NCBI RefSeq assembly: GCF_046097595.1
Contig: NZ_JBJUVG010000009.1
Location: forward strand, 1-64,000
Source of the DNA: Peptococcus simiae
GTDB taxonomy: Bacteria > Bacillota > Peptococcia > Peptococcales > Peptococcaceae
Direction: 5' to 3'
DNA length: 64,000 nt
The notes beneath the pieces are model-generated. The model did not search any database. It had not been told where the DNA came from and saw nothing but the letters and a program-made list of their open reading frames with translations. Position 1 is the stretch's first letter. Each line of letters opens with the position of its first letter. Position numbers and translations under genes: made by a program. Of this stretch, positions 44,003-51,804 are shown in pieces.

Positions 44003-44576
44003 GGGCGACCAGCTCCAGGACCCGGGCCGCCAGCTGGTGGTGGCCGCCGGCAGACAGGTGGATGCCGTCAAAGGGGTCAATCCAGGCATCTTCTCCCTCC
44101 AGCCAGGTCATCCCGGCCGGCAGGGGCCGGCTCTGCAGGTCCCTGGCCAGGGCCCGGCAGGCCTGGACCATCCAGGCCGGGCCAAAGGCCAGGTCCCCTT
44201 CCAGGGGATCAAGGGCCCGGGGCAGGATACCGATCACCTGGCAGGTCTCGGCCAGGGGGGCCAGGGTCTGGTAGAGGGCATCCGCCAGGACAGCGACGCC
44301 CAGGCCGGCCAGGAGGTCGTTGGTGCCCAGCTGGAGGATGAGGGTTCCCGGCATGTCCAGGGCCAGGTGTCGGCGGAGGACCCCCTGGCCATCTGCCAGG
44401 CCTCCGGCCCCACAGAGGGCCCCTGAAAAAAAGCGGCCATTTTGTCCCTCTATCCGGACCTGCCTGGGGGCCAGGGCCCGTCGGAGAAGGTCCGGCCAGC
44501 GGTCGGCCGCCAGGTAGCGGCCGCCGCCGGGCTGGTAGCCAAAGGTATTGGAATCGCCGATAATCAGTATGCTCAT
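43995..44576 (-). CDS. SGNH/GDSL hydrolase
   Basis: 193 aa esterase-type protein. Block I IIGDSNTFGYQ holds the nucleophile serine, block III is LQLGTNDLLAG, and block V is DPFDGIHLSAGGH with the Asp-His pair. There is no signal peptide, so it is cytoplasmic. GAAAGGAAG lies before the ATG. Similar to arylesterase/lysophospholipase L1 type proteins. Could hydrolyse acyl esters; substrate unknown. Confidence 0.85.
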   Translation of the reverse strand: MSILIIGDSNTFGYQPGGGRYLAADRWPDLLRRALAPRQVRIEGQNGRFFSGALCGAGGLADGQGVLRRHLALDMPGTLILQLGTNDLLAGLGVAVLADALYQTLAPLAETCQVIGILPRALDPLEGDLAFGPAWMVQACRALARDLQSRPLPAGMTWLEGEDAWIDPFDGIHLSAGGHHQLAARVLELVAHG

Positions 44577-44791
44577 GGTCTTCCTTTCTCCCTCCTGAAA
44601 GACGACGGAATAGGGCTTGACTTTAAATAGGGGACAGTGTATCCTAAGGGTAGGTTATTTATACTTTCTAACAAAAAATTTTATAACCCTGGTGATTCGC
44701 ACCCCCGCATTTGCCCCCCTCTTCCTGACCTGTTCGCTCCCCCGCGACAGGTCTTTTTTCTTGGCCGCCGGTGTGCAAAGGGCCTCTATTG

Positions 44792-44809
44792 ATGGTATGA
44801 TTATACCAT
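44792..44809 (+). promoter_or_regulatory. Perfect inverted repeat before the patatin-like gene
   Basis: ATGGTAT-GATT-ATACCAT, seven-base perfect arms, 15 bases before the ATG and directly before the ribosome binding site. It has the size of an operator for a dimeric repressor. The rest of the 248-base gap between the divergent genes shows no gene. Confidence 0.45.
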
Positions 44810-44824
44810 AGAAGGAGGGTACTT

Positions 44825-45703
44825 ATGATGCTATTTGACGACGTCGCCCTGGTCCTGGAAGGGGGCGGCATGCGGGCCGCCTACAGCGCCGGTATGGTCA
44901 GTGCCTTAATGGAGGCCGACCTGCGCTTTCCCTTTATTGCAGCCGTTTCCGCCGGGGGCACCATTGCTTCCTGCCTCTTATCGGATGACCGGCCCCGGCT
45001 CCGGGCCTCCTTTGTCACCATGGCCGAGGAACCGGACTTTGGCGGCCTGGGCCATTTCCTTCGGGGCAAGGGGTATTTCAATGCCCGCTACATTTATGAA
45101 GATGCCTGCCGGCCCGACGGGACCATCCCCTTTGACTGGCAGGGCTACCTGGCCAATGATACCGACTTCGCCATCGGGGCCTTTACCCGGGATACCGGCG
45201 AGGCCCGCTGGTGGACCCGGAAAGATGTACATTCCGCTGAAGATATGGGCCGGATTGTCCGGGCCTCCAGCTCCCTCCCCATCATGATGCCAGCCACCTG
45301 GATTGGAGGCACCTGCTATGTGGATGGCGGCTTAAGCGAGAGTATCCCCCTGAGCCCGGCCCTGGTCCGGAGCTACAAGCGCTTTCTCATTATCCGCACC
45401 CAGGAGGCGACTTACCGGAAAAAAGAAGGGGGCCCGGCCCTCTTAAGCCGGGCGGTGGGCCTGGCCTACCCCCATCTGGGGACTGCCATGCGGACCCGGC
45501 CTGCCCGCTATAACCGGGAGCTGGCCTACTGCCACCGGCTGGTTGACCGGGGGGCTGCCTATATGATGCACCCGGCTGTCATGCCTGTTGACCGGGGCGA
45601 GTTGGATCCCGAGGCCATTGGCCAGGCCTTTGACCTGGGCCTGGCCCAGGGCCGGCGGGACCTGCCCCAAGTCCTGGCCTTTTTAAAGGGTGACCGGCCA
45701 TGA
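44825..45703 (+). CDS. Patatin-like phospholipase family protein
   Basis: 292 aa. Oxyanion hole LEGGGMRAAYSAGM, nucleophile segment AVSAGGT (SxG; the usual first glycine of GxSxG is Ala), and catalytic aspartate in YVDGGLSESIPL. Resembles the E. coli YjjU group of patatin-like hydrolases. Cytoplasmic, no signal peptide. AAGGAGGG precedes the start; the ATG is doubled (MM). Overlaps the next gene by four bases. Confidence 0.88.
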   Translation: MMLFDDVALVLEGGGMRAAYSAGMVSALMEADLRFPFIAAVSAGGTIASCLLSDDRPRLRASFVTMAEEPDFGGLGHFLRGKGYFNARYIYEDACRPDGTIPFDWQGYLANDTDFAIGAFTRDTGEARWWTRKDVHSAEDMGRIVRASSSLPIMMPATWIGGTCYVDGGLSESIPLSPALVRSYKRFLIIRTQEATYRKKEGGPALLSRAVGLAYPHLGTAMRTRPARYNRELAYCHRLVDRGAAYMMHPAVMPVDRGELDPEAIGQAFDLGLAQGRRDLPQVLAFLKGDRP

Positions 45704-46302
45704 CCGGCGTCAGTGAAGGCCTCTATGCCATCCTAACCGCAGAAGGCCGGCCCGGCCTCATGTCCCCCCGACGAACGGCCGGGGCGGCCCTCTTGGCGGC
45801 AGAAGTCTGGGACCTCCTAGCCGCCGGGGTGGTCTGGGGGGTCTCCGGCCAGCGCTTTTACGCAGCCAAACCCCTGCCGGAGGCCCTGGCCCATACGGCG
45901 GCCAGCTATACGGCCATCTGCCAGGGCCAGCACCGGCCCGGCCCCCTCTTCCGGCAGCTGAGCCGGGCTGAGGTCCAGGCCTTGCGCCAGCAGGCCTATG
46001 CCGACCTCCCCCTCCCCTTTGCCGATGAGGCCGATGACCTTGGCGATGTGCCCCCTTCAGCTGCCAGCTATGTCCGGCATATGACCCTGAAGGGGACGCC
46101 CAACCCGACCGATGACGCCCTCCTCCTGGCCCTGGCCCGGGCCAGCTGGCTCAAGGGCTTTTACATCCGCGGGAAGATGGACCGGGTGCTCCTCTCCAAG
46201 CGGCTCAAGGCCATCCGGCTGGAACCGCCGGTGGCCGGGGGCTGGTCCTTTCCGGCCCTCTTACGGCCCTTCCTGGTCTTATCCGAATGGGCCCGGCTGT
46301 AA
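45700..46302 (+). CDS. Hypothetical protein cotranslated with the patatin-like protein
   Basis: 200 aa, starts in the ATGA overlap with the patatin-like gene, which argues for a functional link. Rich in alanine, leucine and arginine, mostly helical in appearance, no signal peptide or membrane span. The first 60 residues (LTAEGRPGLMSPRRTAGAAL then LLAAEVWDLLAAGVVWGV) vaguely recall GPP34/GOLPH3-like lipid-binding proteins; this is weak and not relied on. Function unknown. Confidence 0.7.
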   Translation: MTGVSEGLYAILTAEGRPGLMSPRRTAGAALLAAEVWDLLAAGVVWGVSGQRFYAAKPLPEALAHTAASYTAICQGQHRPGPLFRQLSRAEVQALRQQAYADLPLPFADEADDLGDVPPSAASYVRHMTLKGTPNPTDDALLLALARASWLKGFYIRGKMDRVLLSKRLKAIRLEPPVAGGWSFPALLRPFLVLSEWARL

Positions 46303-46384
46303 AAAATCCGGGCCCTTGTTTGAAAAAGCCGGCCAGCGGGTACTTATAGGTTACACGTTCTGTACATATTTAAGGAGGAGTCGT

Positions 46385-46738
46385 ATGATCTTCAATGTAA
46401 ACGGTGACAGCAGGGAGTTAATCGCCCGTGCCTTCAAGCCGGATACCCGGCTTGAAGATATGCCTGAAAACACCGCAGACTTATTAGAAGAATACCTGGA
46501 GGGCCATAAAAAGGACCTCCTGCACCACCACTACAAGGTCACCCCGGAAGAATTTGCCGAGATGGAAAAGGTGGTCCAGTTAAATAATAAGAACCAAGAA
46601 CTCCATAGCCAGCTCACCGCTGATGAACAAAAGCGGTATGAGGACTGGGAGATGACCCGGTGTATGCGGGATGCCTTCCATATGGCTGAAAAAGAAAATG
46701 AATTCCTGACCGGCCTCCTGGCTGAACGTCAGGACTAA
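46385..46738 (+). CDS. Small hypothetical protein, helical and charged
   Basis: 117 aa starting MIFNVNGDSRELIARAF, behind a strong AAGGAGGAG. The frame is open further upstream but inside the preceding gene. Rich in Glu, Lys and Leu with heptad-like stretches (EEFAEMEKVVQLNNKNQELH), suggesting helical bundles or a coiled coil. No family recognised. Stands alone between genes and ends in a terminator. Confidence 0.75.
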   Translation: MIFNVNGDSRELIARAFKPDTRLEDMPENTADLLEEYLEGHKKDLLHHHYKVTPEEFAEMEKVVQLNNKNQELHSQLTADEQKRYEDWEMTRCMRDAFHMAEKENEFLTGLLAERQD

Positions 46739-46763
46739 AAAGCGACCAGCAGGGTCGCTTTTT
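46737..46763 (+). terminator. Terminator after the small helical protein gene
   Basis: AAAAAGCGACC pairs with GGGTCGCTTTTT around AGCA. Confidence 0.85.
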
Positions 46764-46773
46764 GCTTCAAGTG

Positions 46774-46805
46774 AAAATCCCGGTGCCCTTGGGCACCGGG
46801 ATTTT
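46774..46805 (-). terminator. Terminator after hcp
   Basis: AAAATCCCGGTGCCC pairs perfectly with GGGCACCGGGATTTT around TT; it serves the minus strand. Confidence 0.85.
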
Positions 46806-46817
46806 CGATATACAGGA

Positions 46818-48398
46818 TTATGCGCCTAAAATAGCAGCCAGGTCTTCTTCAGCTTGGCCAGTGGGGTGGAGGTCAAAGGTCTCAACCAGGGTTTGCAGGA
46901 CCGTATCTGAGAAGAAGGCCGGCAGGCTGGGCCCGACATAGATGTTTTTAATGCCCAGGGCCAGGAGGGTCAATAGGATGCAGACCGCCTTCTGTTCGTA
47001 CCAGGACAGGACCAGGGTCAGGGGAAGGTCGTTGACCCCGCAGTCAAAGGCTTCGGCCAGGGCCACCGCCACCTGGATGGCACTGTAGGCATCGTTGCAT
47101 TGGCCCATGTCCATGAGCCGGGGCAGGCCGCCCAGGGTACCCAGGTCCAGGTCGTTAAAGCGGAATTTTCCGCAGGCCAGGGTGAGGACCAGGCTATCGG
47201 CCGGGGTGGCCTTGACGAAGTCGGTATAGTAGCTCCGGCCCGGCTTGGCCCCATCACAACCGCCCACCAGGAAGATGTGGCGTAAGTCACCGGCTTTGAC
47301 CGCTTCCACAACGGTGCCGGCATGGGCCAGGACAGCGTCCCGGGCAAAGCCGGTGGTCATGGTGTGGCCACCGTTGGCCCCGGTTTTTTCCTGGCCCTGG
47401 TCATAGCCGCCCAGGGCCTTGGCCTTGGCGATGACCGCTGAAAAGTCCTTGTGCCCTTCCGCATCGGCGGCAATATGGGGCAGGTCCGGCCAGGCCACCA
47501 GGCCGGTGGTGAAGAGGGCATCCTTGTAGGAGGGGCGGGGCGGCATCAGGCAGTTGGTGGTGTAGAGAAGGGCCCCGGGAATGTTGTCAAATTCGGCCTG
47601 TTGGTTATTCCAGGCGGTGCCGAAGTGGCCTTTCAGCTGGTCATACTTGGCCAGTTCCGGATAGCCGTGGGCCGGGAGCATTTCCCCGTGGGTGTAGACC
47701 GCCACCCCGGTGCCTTCGGTTTGGTCCAGGAGCATTTTTAAGTCTAAGAGGTCGTGACCGGTGACCACAATAAAGGGGCCCGGTGCAATATGGGTGGAGA
47801 CCGTCGTCGGGGTCGGCCGACCATAGCTTTCGGTATTGGCCTGGTCTAAGAGACCCATGGTTTTTAAGTTCAGGTGACCAAAGTCCATGAGGAGGCCGAG
47901 CCAGTCCGCAACGGTATGGTCTTCGACCAGGGCGGCTAAAAATGCTGCGCAGCCCTGGTAGATGGCCGGGTCTTCATAACCCAAGACCCGGGCGTGGTCT
48001 GCATAGGCCGCCATCCCCTTGAGGCCAAAGAGAAGGGTGGACCGGAGGCTGACGATATCCCGGTCCCCGTGGAAAAGGGTCTGGGGTGACAGGTCATCTG
48101 CTGCGCCGGCGCCCAGGGCGTCGCCGGCCTCCTGATAGAGAGCATTATAGCGGCGGATATCGGCTTCATCGAAGTTGACATTGGTGACTGTTAAGAAGAG
48201 CCCTTCAATTAAGAGCCGGCCGGTTTCCTTGCTGACCGGGCCCTGGCGCAGGGCGGCCCGGGCCAGGCGGATTAGGGCCACGACGGTTTCATCTTGGGCC
48301 AGGGCGACGGCCGGGCTTTTACCGCAAACCCCGGCCTGGCTGCAGCCGGTCCCGCCGGCGGTCTGTTCACATTGAAAACAAAACATTTTTTCCTCCAT
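46818..48398 (-). CDS. hcp: Hybrid cluster protein (hydroxylamine reductase / NO reductase type)
   Basis: 526 aa. N-terminal cysteines C7, C10, C19 and C25 in MFCFQCEQTAGGTGCSQAGVC bind the proximal iron-sulfur cluster with the spacing usual for anaerobes; the hybrid-cluster ligands lie in the C-terminal half (TTNCLMPP, GGCDGAKPGR, ACGKFRFN). The protein reduces NO or hydroxylamine in nitrosative stress. AAGGAGG is placed for this ATG. Divergent from a CRP/FNR regulator, the common hcp-hcpR arrangement. Confidence 0.96.
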   Translation of the reverse strand: MEEKMFCFQCEQTAGGTGCSQAGVCGKSPAVALAQDETVVALIRLARAALRQGPVSKETGRLLIEGLFLTVTNVNFDEADIRRYNALYQEAGDALGAGAADDLSPQTLFHGDRDIVSLRSTLLFGLKGMAAYADHARVLGYEDPAIYQGCAAFLAALVEDHTVADWLGLLMDFGHLNLKTMGLLDQANTESYGRPTPTTVSTHIAPGPFIVVTGHDLLDLKMLLDQTEGTGVAVYTHGEMLPAHGYPELAKYDQLKGHFGTAWNNQQAEFDNIPGALLYTTNCLMPPRPSYKDALFTTGLVAWPDLPHIAADAEGHKDFSAVIAKAKALGGYDQGQEKTGANGGHTMTTGFARDAVLAHAGTVVEAVKAGDLRHIFLVGGCDGAKPGRSYYTDFVKATPADSLVLTLACGKFRFNDLDLGTLGGLPRLMDMGQCNDAYSAIQVAVALAEAFDCGVNDLPLTLVLSWYEQKAVCILLTLLALGIKNIYVGPSLPAFFSDTVLQTLVETFDLHPTGQAEEDLAAILGA

Positions 48399-48439
48399 AA
48401 AAAATCCTCCTTGATCGTGTCCTCAAATAGCACCAGCTT

Positions 48440-48489
48440 TTGACATGATTATACCGGTCTGCTAGACTGGTTTATGTAACAATTGTTAC
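48440..48489. promoter_or_regulatory. hcp / regulator control region with perfect palindrome
   Basis: GTAACAATTGTTAC (48476-48489) is a perfect 14-base palindrome. On the minus strand TATAAT at 48448-48453 gives an hcp start near 48441, putting the palindrome centre at -41.5, the class II activator position, with a poor -35 (CATAAA). On the plus strand TTGACA (48440-48445), 17 bases, TAGACT (48463-48468) gives a regulator start near 48475, so the palindrome covers +1 to +15 of the regulator's own transcript. Confidence 0.65.
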
Positions 48490-48512
48490 CCACATCTCTT
48501 TTAGGAGGAAAA

Positions 48513-49214
48513 ATGTTTATCGGTGACCACCATCTCCAAGCCTACCCCCTCTTTAAAAACTGCAGCGATGAGGAAGTCCTCCGCTTTATGACCTGTGTTA
48601 TGCCCCTCGAGCGCCAATGGGCCAAGGGCCAGGTCCTCCACGACCAGGACAGCCCTCTGACGGAACTCTACCTAGTCCTGGAAGGGCGGCTGGCCTTGAC
48701 CCGGCTGGGAGCCGGGGGCCAGGAGGTCCGGGCCGGCGAATTGGTCCCGGGCCAGACCTATGGCCAGGCCACGGCCTTCTCGACCGGCCAGGCCGAGGGC
48801 CAGCCGGACCCCTTTGCCATCGTGGCCCTGGAGCCCAGCCGGACCCTGACCTTCCCGGCTGGGGCCTTTTACCGCCAGTGCGCCCAGGTCTGTACCGCCC
48901 ACCAAAAAGTCATCCGCAACATGCTCAGCGACTTGGCCGGCCAGACCCAACACCTGAGCCGCCGGGTCCGGATTTTATCGGCGGCCACCCTCCGGGGGAA
49001 AATCGCCCTCCTCCTCTTGGATGAGGCCGGGGGCCGGTCGGCAGGGCAACCCTTTACCCTCTCTTACAGCCGGGAAGAGATGGCCACCTTTTTAGCGGTG
49101 GCCCGGCCCTCCCTGTCCCGGGCCTTGGCCGCCATGAAGCAGGAGGGGCTCATTGATTATGACCGCCGGGTCTTCCGGATTTTAGACCCGGTTCGTTTGG
49201 AGGCGAGTGAATAA
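48513..49214 (+). CDS. CRP/FNR-family regulator of hcp (HcpR-like)
   Basis: 233 aa. Cyclic-nucleotide-binding-type barrel (GQVLHDQDSPLTELYLVLEG), dimerisation helix and C-terminal winged helix (REEMATFLAVARPSLSRALAAM). The frame opens ten codons earlier, but AGGAGG lies just before the ATG of MFIGDHHLQAYPL. Position opposite hcp and the shared palindrome suggest a regulator of nitrosative stress response like HcpR. No FNR-type N-terminal cysteine cluster. Overlaps the next gene by one base (TAATG). Confidence 0.85.
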   Translation: MFIGDHHLQAYPLFKNCSDEEVLRFMTCVMPLERQWAKGQVLHDQDSPLTELYLVLEGRLALTRLGAGGQEVRAGELVPGQTYGQATAFSTGQAEGQPDPFAIVALEPSRTLTFPAGAFYRQCAQVCTAHQKVIRNMLSDLAGQTQHLSRRVRILSAATLRGKIALLLLDEAGGRSAGQPFTLSYSREEMATFLAVARPSLSRALAAMKQEGLIDYDRRVFRILDPVRLEASE

Positions 49215-49798
49215 TGTCTGATATGCGCGTATCCCCGGCTGATTATGCGGCCAAGTGGGGCTTGCCGGTCTTAACCGGCCAGGCCAGGGTCCAGCCCTAC
49301 CGCTTGAAGGACTGGACCGCCGCGACCAATATTTGTACCCCGGTGGCCCTGGCCCGGCTCTTACGGCCAACGGCCTCGCCGGCAGAGGGCCGGGCCCTGA
49401 TGGAGGCCCTCCTCCCAACGGCCAGGCGCTGGGGCTGGCACCCGAAAATCGGGACCTTTTTCTTTACCGTTGGGGCCATGGCCCGGGCCTTTGGCCGCCG
49501 GCTGGGCAGCCCGGTCCGGCCCAAGACCCGGCTGGCCTTTGGGCCCCTTGGCCGGCGAGGGGCCCGGGCCTTTATCCGCCAACAGGTAGATAAAGGGGCC
49601 GGGGTCATGCTGAGTACCCTCTGGGGCCCCTGGCCCCGGCACAGTATGATCATTACCGGCTACCAGGTCTACCGGGGCGGGGCCTTCCTGGTCCATATCC
49701 AGGACGGCTGGCGCCGCCGGGGCCAGTGGGTGGACTTCCGAGCCCTTTGCCGGCAGACCCCGGTGACCTTAACCGGCCTCTGCCCCCGGCAAAACTAA
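49214..49798 (+). CDS. Papain-fold (C39-like) peptidase family protein
   Basis: 194 aa. Candidate Cys in TNICTPVALARLL, His in PRHSMIITGYQVY and Asp in VHIQDGW, in the order expected for papain-like C39-type peptidases or cysteine transglutaminases. No signal peptide seen. Very GC-rich. Starts within the regulator's stop codon, so it is translated from the same message. A link to NO stress is not evident; function is unknown. Confidence 0.6.
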   Translation: MSDMRVSPADYAAKWGLPVLTGQARVQPYRLKDWTAATNICTPVALARLLRPTASPAEGRALMEALLPTARRWGWHPKIGTFFFTVGAMARAFGRRLGSPVRPKTRLAFGPLGRRGARAFIRQQVDKGAGVMLSTLWGPWPRHSMIITGYQVYRGGAFLVHIQDGWRRRGQWVDFRALCRQTPVTLTGLCPRQN

Positions 49799-49810
49799 GG
49801 GAGGGCTGCT

Positions 49811-50242
49811 ATGTTACCCCTCTGGCCCTTGGCCATTATTGTTATTGCCAATATCGTTTATAACCTGGCCACCAAGGAAATCCCGACCCAGGCGCCGCCC
49901 TTTTTGGCCCTCTCCCTGGCCTATGCCCTGGCCTTTGCCCTGAGCCTGGGCCTCCACTTCCTGACCCGGTCCGGGGAAGTGAGCCTGGCCGGAGACCTGA
50001 GCCGGCTGAACGGGGCCAGCCTGGCCCTGGGCCTGGCCATAGTAGCCCTGGAAGGGGGCTATATCATGCTCTACCGGGCCGGCTGGCCGGTGAGCCTGGG
50101 GTCCCTGACGGCCAATATCCTCCTGGCCCTGGCCCTCCTGGTCATCGGCTTTGCCCTCTACAAGGAACCGATTAGCCTCCGGACCCTGACCGGGGTGGTC
50201 CTCTGCCTGGCAGGCCTGGTCCTTATCACCACCAAGGGCTAG
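49811..50242 (+). CDS. EamA/DMT-type small membrane protein
   Basis: 143 aa with four to five membrane segments (LAIIVIANIVYNLATK, SLTANILLALALLVIGFALY, SLRTLTGVVLCLAGLVLITT), the size of one half of a drug/metabolite transporter. The last part is the usual EamA ending. Half-size members act as dimers. AGGGAGGGC lies before the ATG. Third gene of the regulator transcript. Confidence 0.75.
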   Translation: MLPLWPLAIIVIANIVYNLATKEIPTQAPPFLALSLAYALAFALSLGLHFLTRSGEVSLAGDLSRLNGASLALGLAIVALEGGYIMLYRAGWPVSLGSLTANILLALALLVIGFALYKEPISLRTLTGVVLCLAGLVLITTKG

Positions 50243-50265
50243 GCCCCTCCCCTGCACAAAAAAAT

Positions 50266-50301
50266 AAGAGCTGGACATCCAAGTAGGTGTCCAGCTCTTT
50301 T
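50266..50301. terminator. Terminator between EamA-type gene and ywlG
   Basis: AAGAGCTGGACA pairs with TGTCCAGCTCTT with a ten-base loop; T-run on plus, A-run upstream usable for the minus strand. Confidence 0.85.
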
Positions 50302-50309
50302 GCTTATCT

Positions 50310-50912
50310 TTATGCTTTTTTGTCGTTACCCGGGTAGGCATCAGCCTCTTCCAGGGTGTACCGGGCCCGTTCGCCGCCAATGAGCTTGGGGCGGCTGAAG
50401 GCACAGGCCACTTGGGCATCGCCAATGGTATGGTGGGCCAGCCGCATGGGCACAGCCACCGGCCGCATATGCATGCCGATCATGGTCAGGCCGATATCAA
50501 TCCCATAGCCGGCCCGGTGGGCCAGGTCTTCGACAACCAGGGGGTCCCGCATCCGGCGGTAGGCACAGGTGGCCATGGACCCGCCGGCCCGGTAGTGGGG
50601 AATGACACTGACTTCAGTTAAGTTCTCAATAATGGCCGTTTCCCGGGAAACCACCAGGGCCCGGTTCAGGTGTTCACAGCACTGGAAGGCCAGGCGGAGG
50701 TGGTATTCTTTGGCAAAGTCCTCTAAGACCGGGTAGAGGACATCGGCCACTGCCGGGCTGCCGGCCTTGCCGATCCGCCGGCCCTGGACTTCACTGGTGG
50801 AGCAGCCGACCACAAAAATATCGCCACTCCGGGGAGCTGACCGGTCAACCATGTCCTTTAAAACGGCCTTTAAGTCTGCGGCTAGGGTCGCTTCTGTCCA
50901 TTGGTCTTCCAT
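50310..50912 (-). CDS. ywlG: TIGR01440 / YwlG family protein
   Basis: 200 aa, matching the YwlG family (DUF436): SGDIFVVGCSTSEVQGRRIG, AFQCCEHLNRALVV and HYRAGGSMATCAY segments with conserved cysteines. Function is unknown in the family. The ATG overlaps the rpiB stop (TGATG); a GTG one codon earlier is also possible. Last gene of the ywlC-ywlE-rpiB-ywlG operon. Confidence 0.9.
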   Translation of the reverse strand: MEDQWTEATLAADLKAVLKDMVDRSAPRSGDIFVVGCSTSEVQGRRIGKAGSPAVADVLYPVLEDFAKEYHLRLAFQCCEHLNRALVVSRETAIIENLTEVSVIPHYRAGGSMATCAYRRMRDPLVVEDLAHRAGYGIDIGLTMIGMHMRPVAVPMRLAHHTIGDAQVACAFSRPKLIGGERARYTLEEADAYPGNDKKA

Positions 50913-51358
50913 CACAGTTCGCCCCTTTCGATGGCGGCGATTTCATCCACCCGCCGCTCATGCCGGCCACCTTCAAAGGTTGCTGACAGAAACCGGTCTA
51001 CAATTTCCAGGGCCAGGCCCTGGCCAATGACCCGTTGGCCCAGGGTCAGGATATTGGCATTGTTGTGCTCCCGGGCGGCATGGGCTGAAAAGGTATCGTG
51101 GCAGAGGGCTGCCCGGACGCCGGGCACCTTATTGGCGGCAATGCCAATGCCAATCCCGGTGCCACAGATGAGGATCCCCAGGGGCAACTTACCTGCGGCC
51201 ACATCCTTGGCTAAGGGCAGGGCAATTAAGGGGTAATCACAGGAATCAGAGCTGTCTGTCCCATAGTCAATCACTTCATGGCCCTGGGCTTCCAGGTGGT
51301 TGACGATGGCTGTTTTCAGGTCTAAACCACCGTGGTCGCTACCGACTGCTATTTTCAT
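50912..51358 (-). CDS. rpiB: Ribose-5-phosphate isomerase B
   Basis: 148 aa. N-terminal MKIAVGSDHGGLDLK, the catalytic cysteine segment LICGTGIGIGIAANK and HNNANILTLGQRVIG are typical. Interconverts ribose-5-phosphate and ribulose-5-phosphate. ATGA overlap with the upstream phosphatase gene. Confidence 0.96.
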   Translation of the reverse strand: MKIAVGSDHGGLDLKTAIVNHLEAQGHEVIDYGTDSSDSCDYPLIALPLAKDVAAGKLPLGILICGTGIGIGIAANKVPGVRAALCHDTFSAHAAREHNNANILTLGQRVIGQGLALEIVDRFLSATFEGGRHERRVDEIAAIERGEL

Positions 51359-51804
51359 GACGCATCCTCCTTAGCTATCTCTTCCAGTAAGGCCGCTACA
51401 GCCTGGTCTATATCTTGGTAGGCTTCTTCATAGTCATCTGCATCGCCGCCGAAGGGGTCCCGGATATCCCGGGCCGCCAGGGGCCGGATCTTAGCGCCGG
51501 CATCGGGAAAGGCTGCCTTAAGTTGGGCGGCCTGGGCGCTGGTCATGGTGACAATGAGGTCAGCTGCGGCCACGTGGTCCGGGGTCAGTTGCATGGCCCG
51601 GTGGTCGCCGGCCTTGAGGCCATGCCGGTCCAGGGCGTCTGCGGCACCGGCGGAAATGGGGGCTCCCGGCTGGGCAAAGAGCCCGCAGGAAACCAGAGCC
51701 AGGTCCCGGTAACGGTCCGGGTCCCGGGCCATCTTATCCATGGCCACTGCAGCTGCCATGGGGCTCCGGCAGGTATTGCCGGTACAGACAAAGACAAGGT
51801 TCAC
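51355..51804 (-). CDS. Low-molecular-weight protein (arginine/tyrosine) phosphatase, YwlE-like
   Basis: 149 aa. The P-loop CTGNTCRSP (nucleophile Cys7) at the N-terminus and the acid loop DPFGGDADDYEE near residue 118. The Thr in the P-loop (CTGNTCRS) is the feature that distinguishes YwlE protein-arginine phosphatase from tyrosine phosphatases. The start is GTG overlapping the ywlC stop (GTGA). Neighbours are the same as in Bacillus subtilis. Confidence 0.88.
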   Translation of the reverse strand: MNLVFVCTGNTCRSPMAAAVAMDKMARDPDRYRDLALVSCGLFAQPGAPISAGAADALDRHGLKAGDHRAMQLTPDHVAAADLIVTMTSAQAAQLKAAFPDAGAKIRPLAARDIRDPFGGDADDYEEAYQDIDQAVAALLEEIAKEDAS

